64,000 nucleotides of DNA. Origin: Euptelea pleiosperma. Its lineage: Eukaryota; Streptophyta; Magnoliopsida; Ranunculales; Eupteleaceae. The position numbers and the translations under genes are program-made. This document shows, piece by piece, positions 56,797-64,000 of this stretch (position 1 is its first letter; every line of letters begins with the position of its first letter). The notes under the pieces are model-generated. The model saw only the letters and a list, made by a program, of their open reading frames with translations, had not been told where the DNA came from and ran no database searches. The DNA lies in contig CM068541.1 of the NCBI GenBank assembly GCA_035048495.1, positions 8,129,929 to 8,193,928 on the forward strand, written 5' to 3'.

Positions 56797-58384
56797 GACT
56801 AGTGGGTACCCTGTGCCATCGGCACTCCTCGACAAAGAATTTGCCAAAATCAGGTGAGTGGCGGAGATCCACCGTCCATTTGGGGGAGGATTAGATCTCG
56901 GCCCTTCTTTGTTGATGCTTATAAGAGGAGGTATAAGTAGGGAGGCAACCAATGTGTTTTGTTATATAGAATAGTAAATGGCCCATGCCCATGGCACTCT
57001 CCGACAAAAGCGTTTGCAAAAATTGAGTGCCTTTGCCACTCAAACGGTATAACGGACTGGGGCGTTACAGTTTTTTCCATTATAACGGCTGTTATAACGG
57101 ATTGTAACGCACAGAGGGAGAAATGGAAAAATAACAGAAATAACAAAAAATAACAGTGTTGAAATTTAAATTTTGAATAAATTGAGGTCAAATGAGGTGA
57201 ATTGAGTGGCTGAAATCTAACTGATGGATTTGATCTCAACCACTCTTTATCTAACCGTCCACAATAGATGGATGGATAAGAGAATATAACTGAGTTGTCT
57301 TGATATATGCGTGGGTGGCTTGTGCCCGCGGCACTTTCCGACAAAGTGTTTGTCAAAATCTGGTGGGAGTTAATCTCAGCCATCGATATGAAGCATAGTG
57401 GATCTCGTCCACTCATTATTGAAGCCATATAAGATAAGAGGGGTATAAGAAAATCGTTAAATTTCCGTTAAATTCTATTTTTTTTTTATTTTCAATTTTT
57501 AAATTTTAAATTTTAAAATTTGAATTTCAGCACCACTTTTTTCTGTTAAAATCATTAAAATCCATTTTTTCTATTTTTGCCCCTGGCCGTTTCAATCCGT
57601 TTTAACGGTAAAACCCCTCTCGAGGCATAAAAAGTGGGGCTCCTGAGCCTGACCCTTGGGCTATATGTAAATCCAGCCCATTTCATTCCTTATATGTAGG
57701 TAAATAGTAAATGCCCCGTGCCCACGGCACTCGATCTCCAACAAAAGCGTTTGCAAAAATTGGGTGCCTTCGGCACTCAAACGGTATAACGGACTGAGGT
57801 GTTACCATTTTTTCCATTATTACGGCTGTTATAACGGAATGTAACGCATAGAGGGGGAAATGAGAAAATAACAGTGTTGAAATTCAAATTTTGAATAAAT
57901 TGAGGTCAAATGAGGCGGATTGAGTGGCAGAAATCTAACCGTCCACATTAGATCGATGGATTTGATCTCAACCAATCTTTATCTAACCGTCCACATTAGA
58001 TGGATGGATAAGATAAGAGCATACAACCGAGTTGTCTTGTTATATGGATGGGTGGCCCCTGCCTGTGGCACTTTTCGACAAAGTGTTTGTCAAAATCGTG
58101 TGAGAGTTAATCTCAGCCATCAATATGAAGCATAGTGGATCTCAATCACTCATTATTGCAGCCATATAAGATAAGAGGGGGTATAAGAAATCACAGTCAT
58201 CACTTGTTATATTTATTGTGGGTGGCCCGTGCCCTCGGCACTCTGTCAAAGCATTTGCCAAAATCAGGTGTGAGTGGCTGAGATCCACCGTCATTTGGGG
58301 GAAAAGATCTTGGCTGTCTTTTGTCAAAATAGATAAGAGGGGGTATAAGTGGGGAGACAACTTCCCTGTTTTGTTATATAGATA
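56797..58384 (-). mobile_element. Array of short Helitron-like units, array 2
   Basis: Unit boundaries lie near 56802, 56969, 57311, 57705, 58046 and 58211, and the array ends at TTATATAGA (about 58382). As in array 1, each unit on - runs from TCTATATAACA to a hairpin and CCACCCACTAG or a variant. The part 56799-57735 repeats 35748-36640 of array 1. AACGG fragments lie inside the longer units (57040-57120, 57450-57610 and 57780-57860). Confidence 0.65.
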
Positions 58385-58626
58385 TATAATAGCTTGATGG
58401 GGCCAATTTCTTCGTCTTCATGTTCATGCATCAGCTGCGATTGGATCGGAGATTAACACTCTTTTGACTTGTTTAGTGGTTCTAGCACTTAACTACTTCA
58501 ATTGCTACAAGAACGTTTGAACAGGAGATGAGGGTTTAGGTCTTTTTTTTGCTGAATAGTTAGAGGAGGAAGTCGCCAGGTCGGGTCTCGCATTTATGTA
58601 TTTTATTTTTGGTTCTATATGTTTTT

Positions 58627-59005
58627 GGGTCATGATCAAGGGACACAAAATTTCACACCAATTTTGGCGTACCCACATGGAAGATAAATCAATGGCTGAC
58701 TTTCGGTGAGGATCATCTCCTCACCATATATAGACCACTCCTACATGAAATCAGCCCATTCTGAAATTTCCAACCTCATCAAATGTGGGTTTCAAGTTAA
58801 CAGTAAAAAATAGACGGTCCATAATTCTTCAACTTGTAAACCAGGCTACGAATATCATAATGATTTGAATTTTTGTGAGGGTGTTCATCTCCTCACCATA
58901 GAAACCATCCTCACCAAAAATCATCCCATTCCAAAACTTCTAATTTATATATTGGCCCCCTGCCAATTTTTTGGTGTGAAAATTTATGTCCCCTGATCCC
59001 AACCC
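58627..59005. mobile_element. Mutator-like MITE, perfect 9-bp TSD
   Basis: The ends GGGTCATGATCAAGGGACAC and the complement of GGGTTGGGATCAGGGGACAT are inverted over about 40 bp. The flanks TATGTTTTT at 58618-58626 and 59006-59014 are identical. Internal phrases with CATCTCCTCACCATA occur twice. Non-coding, 379 bp. Confidence 0.8.
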
Positions 59006-59200
59006 TATGTTTTTTCTTGTTTTGTGCGAGGTGTTACCATCGCATTAGGAGGTGCTCGTGGTGCTCAAAATAGAATTAGAGTTTGGTTGCAGCAAAACTC
59101 CCTATAGTTATAGGATCCGGACTCCTCCAAAGGAGGACGTACCCATTTTGCAACCTTGTCTGACTAGTTTATCCAAATGCAACGAACATAAATTTTGTGG

Positions 59201-59502
59201 ACCACCAAGGTGGTAGCTCAGTTGGTACGAGCTAGTATTCCAGGACTCCAAGGTCAGGAGTTCGAGTCGTGAACATAAGTTGAAACCACTTGTGGAAGTA
59301 AAGCCTGACATTGGGCCTTGTGGATGGGCTTTGGACTTGCTGGATACTTTGGTGGGGCTGAGGTGACGGGCTCGCCCTTCGGGCAGTAGCTATGGCTCAA
59401 ACAGGACATTCTGCAGCGGGGGGGTAGCTCTTATGGTCACGTCCAGGGAGGGTTGCTACACTGGTCGCCCCCTCCCCCCCTTTTACTTATCAAAAAAAAA
59501 GA
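59201..59502 (+). mobile_element. tRNA-derived SINE, perfect 17-bp TSD
   Basis: The head carries pol III promoter boxes: A box TAGCTCAGTTGG (59213-59224) and B box GAGTTCGAGTC (59258-59268). The body contains GTGACGGGCTCGCCCTTCGG, and the tail ends in CTTATC followed by nine A's. GAACATAAATTTTGTGG flanks it at 59184-59200 and 59503-59519. This is the signature of target-primed insertion by LINE machinery. The perfect TSD points to a fairly recent insertion. Confidence 0.9.
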
Positions 59503-59519
59503 GAACATAAATTTTGTGG

Positions 59520-60931
59520 GGCTAGAACACAGCAACCATCTGCTTTCCCATTAACACTTTTTCATCTACCACCCCAACCTTCATAATTTACTCACCAGAT
59601 CATGTTGAAAAACCCTTGAGTCATGCTATCCCACCATGGTTCAAAGTCTGCCGATCCTGGTCTGGATCGGGCAATCTGGATTGGGATCGGAGCCCACCGA
59701 TCCGATCCAAACCAGGCTCTGTCTTGCCCCGAGATCATTGTATTACAAGTGAGTCTCACGTTTTTCTCAGGCGAGATGGGCTGATCCTGTTCTGGATTAG
59801 ACTGATCCGGATTCGGCCTCCAATAATCCTGACACTTTCATCCTTGTATCCCACGGACAACGGACAAAAATATGCGTGGTTGAAACACACAATTGTTGCC
59901 TCACATGGACTGTGGATCTTTTGAATCCAATGGTCAATGGCCTCAAACCGCATGATATTTTTCTCCGGGTATCGATGGAATAGCATTTTCCAAAACCCTT
60001 TAACCATCCACACAAATTAGCTTGAATCCAATCCAATGGTCAATCTTCCAACAGTTTTTGAAGTATGGTTTTTCTACATAAGGGGTCATGTTAGTCTTTT
60101 TTCAGAGTTTTATAAATCAACCATTTAAATTGGTTCCACAAAACTTCAAACTTGTTACCAAACACCCCCTTGTTTAGTTGACAGATGAACACCCAGAACA
60201 ATAAAACCTCCCTAAACAACGTCATTTGGTTGCCTTACTTGAAAGAAATTATTACCTTTGCTAAAAGTTGTAAGAAAACAAATGATGGTGCCCCCAGTAT
60301 CCAAAACCTAAAATTGGAATTGAATCTTAGTTGCAGGAAACTTCTACTGTAGGTGTCGCACCCACTCCCCTCCAGTTCTAGAATCTCACTTCCGCTTCCG
60401 ATTTCGCTTTCTAAAATAATTCAACTATAACTTGTTTGCAACAGCCGCTTCCTCACTCCTGAACCCGAGTCGTCACTCTTGCACCTACTTCACTTTGTGT
60501 AACTATGACTCGAATACCATTTGATCATGGACCTAAGAGATCTCCTTGGGACACATCATGGGTCGCAATTGTGTCCTGATGATGTAAATGGTAATCATCC
60601 ATCTATTCTTTATTGAACTTAAACCTTATATCTATGATGCTGCTGGAAGATGTAAATACCAAAGACTGTAACACTTTTATTCTTTTTTCTAATATATCTG
60701 GTAGGGTCCTGCCTAACCCAAGCTTACAAAAAAAAAACATGGATTCAGCCACTAAAAATTACGAGGGAAATAAAAGGGAAACACCAATGGAAATGTTAAG
60801 CGAAACAAAAGAAACAACAAGAGAAAGATTTGGTAAATGACAAAGTGTAGGGAACCCATTGACTGGTGCTAGAAATCACTATTTAAGTTGAAAGAGTGTG
60901 CCACATGGCATTTGGGAGGGTGACCTCAAAC
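59520..60931. other. Spacer with GATC-rich repeat
   Basis: Between about 59620 and 59830, GATCCTGGTCTGGATCGGGC and related words form a degenerate inverted repeat related to 16020-16330. The rest is AT-rich. Short open frames here (59616-59924 and 60613-60840) look accidental. Confidence 0.4.
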
Positions 60932-61325
60932 CAGTGTTTGAAAACTCGAAAACTCGACTCGAAAGTCTACCAAGTTGAGTTAACTCGAAGACTCGAACTC
61001 AACCCGAAGTAACACAACTCGAGTAATATATTAATATTAATTTATAAATATCATATTTTTATAAGCAGAATTTATAAGATTTGGTTGATTTTGCGTTGAC
61101 AAGGTGTTTGAAAATTTTATTTGGTGTGTCAATTAAAAAATAACACACCAAATCCGTTGTTTATTTTTAGAAAAACAGCACACCAAACCCATTGTTTTTT
61201 CAGAAAAACAACACACCAAACCCATTGTTTATTCGATTTGAGTTTATTTCAAGTCAAGTCGAAACTCAACAGAGTCGATTCAACTCGGCCGACTTTCTAG
61301 TTGACTCGACAAGTTTTAAAACACT
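60932..61325. repeat. Foldback with GAGTCGA/TCGACTC words
   Basis: AGTGTTTGAAAACTCG and ACTCGACTCGAAAGTC on the left mirror GACTTTCTAGTTGACTCGAC and AAGTTTTAAAACACTA on the right. The core repeats AACACACCAAACCCATTG twice. Confidence 0.65.
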
Positions 61326-61389
61326 ACCTCAAACATTGAAGTCAACAGGGGACAGCAAACTTGCAATGCACCATTGTTCTCCATATTTT

Positions 61390-62690
61390 TTTTGAGTCCA
61401 AAAAGAGTCATTAAAAAGCGATTGGGAAGATCTCGAAAAATACAAGAAAGAGAAGCAATAAAAAGACACAGAAACACCTAAAGAATATTACACCATCAAA
61501 CTCATCTCTTGCTTCAATACCTCCTCAAAGTACTTGAACACCAAATCGCCAAAGAAAGTACCTCTCAGTTACGTGGATAAGCTACCACAACTGAAAAGGA
61601 ATGCCTTGATACTAATAAGTCTTTCCTGAAGAGGTCTTTCCTCTCTTACAAAAGTTCTCATATTCCTTTCCATCCATTCGCCACACATGATAGCAAACGG
61701 CACCATTCTCCACAATATCTTCCCCATAGGAGAAGTATCGATCTATTCAAAGCCATCCGAGTACTCCAATAGATTCCGACATGACCCAAGAGAAACCCAC
61801 TTGTGCCAAAAAAGTGTGATCAAATTTGACAATCTGACAAAATCACAATGCAACAAAAGATGATATGTATTTTCCCCATTAGCCCTACAAATAACACAAT
61901 AATTCGGCATTATTTACTTTCTAACAATATCTCAACAGTGAGTAGTTTCTTCAAGGATGCGATCCAAGCAAAAAAAAAAAAGCGAATTTCCAAAAGTATT
62001 TTTGTTTTCTAGATAGTGGGACATGGAAAATAGCTATTTAATGAGGATCGGATTGGGATAATGTCTAGTACAAAGAGCTTACTGTACTCCCCGATTTAGA
62101 GTGAACCCAAGATAAAGAATCCTCATCAATGTTGCAGATAGAGTAATGTTTCAAGCATTTCATCAGAATTCCAAAATGACCACTTCCCTATTCAAATAGG
62201 TGTCTCCTAAGTCCTAAATCCCAATGAGATTCCTCAGAAGAATTGTCCCAAAAAAGAGCCGCTAGGTTTATCATTGTGGAAAAGAATACAATCGGGGGAA
62301 AGCAATTCCTTTAAACCAAATATCCTCCCAGAACCTAATCTTAGTCCCATCACCTAGTACCAATCTAGTGAATGCCATCAAACACTACTCTTTCACCTTG
62401 AGTACACCCTTCCACACCCCACCTTCGAAAGAAGCCCTTGAACTCTTAGAGACCCATCCTCCTGACTCCTTCCCGCACTTGCCTCCAATCACCCTACGCT
62501 AAAGACTTTTTCTCTCCTTCTCAAATCTCCAAATCCATTTTCATAAGAGTGCGACATTCATAAGGCCTATATTTCTAAAACCTACCCGGCCATTCTTCTT
62601 AGGCAAATAAGCCTGTGCCCATTTCACCAAATAAAATCTCGATAATCCCTCATAAACCTTTCAATCCTCAATACAATTAATGACCTATTT
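61390..62690 (-). pseudogene. LINE C-terminal remnant (zf-RVT region)
   Basis: Read on the minus strand, fragments match the C-terminal part of plant LINE ORF2: ERFMRDYRDFIWWNG, NIGLMNVALLWKWIWRFEKE, KIRFWEDIWFKGIAF, then the reverse-transcriptase zinc-binding region PNYCVICRANGENTYHLLLH and CDFV. Many stops and shifts break it. RT catalytic motifs are not present. The T-rich start at 61387 on + could be its poly-A end. Confidence 0.75.
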
Positions 62691-63721
62691 TGAACCTAAA
62701 ATCCCTCAACATACTGTAAGTTTAAAACTGTTAATGAATTTTTTAGGGAAAATAAAGAGTTCTCTCATTCTTTAGACCTGTGTAAAATTTTTAGTTGCTT
62801 GGGAACGAGTCTATTTTTATGTTTATATATATAGTTGGGGATTGGACCTTAAGGGTCGGGTAGAGCCCTTGGCCATCCAAATTTTTTAACTGGGACAAGC
62901 TTAATCAGGGGTTGTGGACAAACCTATCGTTTTACTTAAAATAATATTTTTATTTAATTTTATTATTTACGTTTTAATCCTTGTGCATCTACGCACAATA
63001 AGTATAGATCAAAACCTAATCTAATACATTTTAATCTTTGGAGATTTTGATTGTTTTGCCATGTTTTCATTGTTTTAACCTTAATAAGGATTAATAAGGT
63101 ACGTAATAACGTCTATTCTTAGAACTCTATATATAGAGGTGCTCCCAGTTAGTAGTGGACAGAAAATGAGAAGAGAATATCCGAGCTATCATCTTGATCT
63201 TTTTGTTACATAGCTATTGAATCCTTGGGACAGACGTTCAAAAGAGATATCAGTGCAAGGATGAATTCTATCTTAGGACAATGCATTGAACTTGTACCTC
63301 AGCTCTCTTTACAAAATCGATAAGATCTCTTGTTTCTTCTTTTTACAAATTCTCGGCTATTACGGCGATTCCGCTTGGATATATAGTTCAACTTGTGGAA
63401 CTACTGTGTTGATATTGTCTTCCATTTGTAATTTCATCACGTTTTCTTTCCTCTGTTATATTCTCTCCACTGAAACAAGAACATGTGTACCACACATTAA
63501 TTACATCTAACAATCTAAGATATAATTCATGTGCATATTTAGCAATTCGACGTCCCGCAAAAAATACAGTATGAAAATGTTCGAGTATAATTCAGATTTG
63601 TCATTCAAAACTTCGTCTAAGAATTCGGCAAAACATAAAATAAAATAAAAAAAATAATAAACTTTGATTTATGTGTCCACAACCTGTGTGTGAAAATATG
63701 TGTCCGCTGAGCCTGACCCAA
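62691..63721. other. AT-rich spacer without recognised gene
   Basis: No supported coding sequence or paired repeat was found. The plus open frame at 63286-63510 is Ile/Leu/Ser-rich without domain features. Confidence 0.35.
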
Positions 63722-63833
63722 TATCATAGAACGTCTAACCTGGAAAAAAACACAAATTCTAAAAGGAGGCTAACAGGTAAAGAAAAATAGTACTTCTTTC
63801 CGTTCCATCTCCAAAACATCCCCCCAAGGAAAA
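63722..63833. repeat. Second copy of the UGT 3'-flank sequence
   Basis: ATCATAGAACGTCTAACCTG, AACAGGTAAAGAAAAATAG and TACTTCTTTCCGTTCC match 52567-52700 in the same order and orientation. Confidence 0.65.
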
Positions 63834-63834
63834 G

Positions 63835-64000
63835 GATGAAACAAGGTATGCCTGAAACTGTTTGAAATGAGGAAGCACGATTTTTGTTACTCACAGTGTC
63901 ATCTGGGCCCACTGACCGCATGGATATTTATCCCACCCCTTGGTGGATATACACACCAAAAATCACCCTGTTTGGTAATTTATAACCATTAGATTTTAGC
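63835..64000. mobile_element. Foldback element, arm type iii, cut by window end
   Basis: GATGAAACAAGGTATGCCTG, CATCTGGGCCCACTGACCGC and GGTAATTTATAACCATTAGA match the left half of the copy at 54461. Confidence 0.75.

Noticed and set aside
59201..59275. A tRNA gene
   Set aside because: The A and B boxes belong to the head of a SINE: the cloverleaf is not complete, and the sequence continues into a SINE body with A tail and TSD.

Overview
This window is nuclear DNA of a flowering plant. The evidence is intron-containing genes with GT-AG splice sites and plant-specific families: a DYW-type PPR RNA-editing protein, an oleosin, a UGT79-like glycosyltransferase, and a COX15 with plant-type sequence. 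Around these lies a dense mix of plant transposons. The sequence does not identify the species. By eye the window is AT-rich, and most of it is repeats. The genes are independent transcription units with no operon-like relations.

Genes I can support: (1) a single-exon PPR-DYW protein, + strand, 6914-8902; (2) COX15, heme A synthase, + strand, seven coding exons spanning 10706-15352; (3) the spliceosomal core protein SmD1, - strand, four exons in 17003-20204; (4) an oleosin, + strand, 25236-25676, with a TATA box and ABRE-like elements; (5) an unrecognised 141-residue protein with a basic N-terminus and acidic body, + strand, 41510-41935, behind a probable 5'UTR intron; (6) a UGT79-like glycosyltransferase, - strand, 52964-54327, broken by one frameshift. 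A PPR pseudogene fragment lies at 23626-24075. Genes 1 and 2 are organelle-targeted (an organelle RNA editing factor and the assembly of cytochrome oxidase haem a). SmD1 is nuclear and oleosin coats lipid bodies.

Retroelements: a decayed Ty3/gypsy element runs from the window start (LTR end, gag, protease, start of RT; 1-2708). A second gypsy pol remnant is split into 47130-48775 and 50660-51115. LTR fragments lie at 26391-27730 and 51247-52423, the latter with an internal minisatellite. LINE remnants lie at 44270-45063, 55090-55520 and 61390-62690. A tRNA-derived SINE with a perfect 17-bp target duplication lies at 59201-59502.

DNA transposons: many have readable target-site duplications. 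There are hAT-like elements (8-bp TSD), Mutator-like elements (9-bp TSD), two Helitrons (29371-30689 on -, 32189-33595 on +), and two arrays of about 160-180-bp Helitron-like units (35.6-36.9 and 56.8-58.4 kb). There is also a large foldback family whose copies share one conserved inner half but carry several different outer arms.

The most informative structures are a three-level nest at 26011-29077 (hAT, containing a Mutator-like element, containing a solo LTR, each with its own TSD), a hAT element sitting in the tip of a foldback (21255-22379), the arm-swapping foldback family, and the mini-Helitron arrays. I found no CRISPR array, no bacterial-type system and no free-standing tRNA or rRNA gene.
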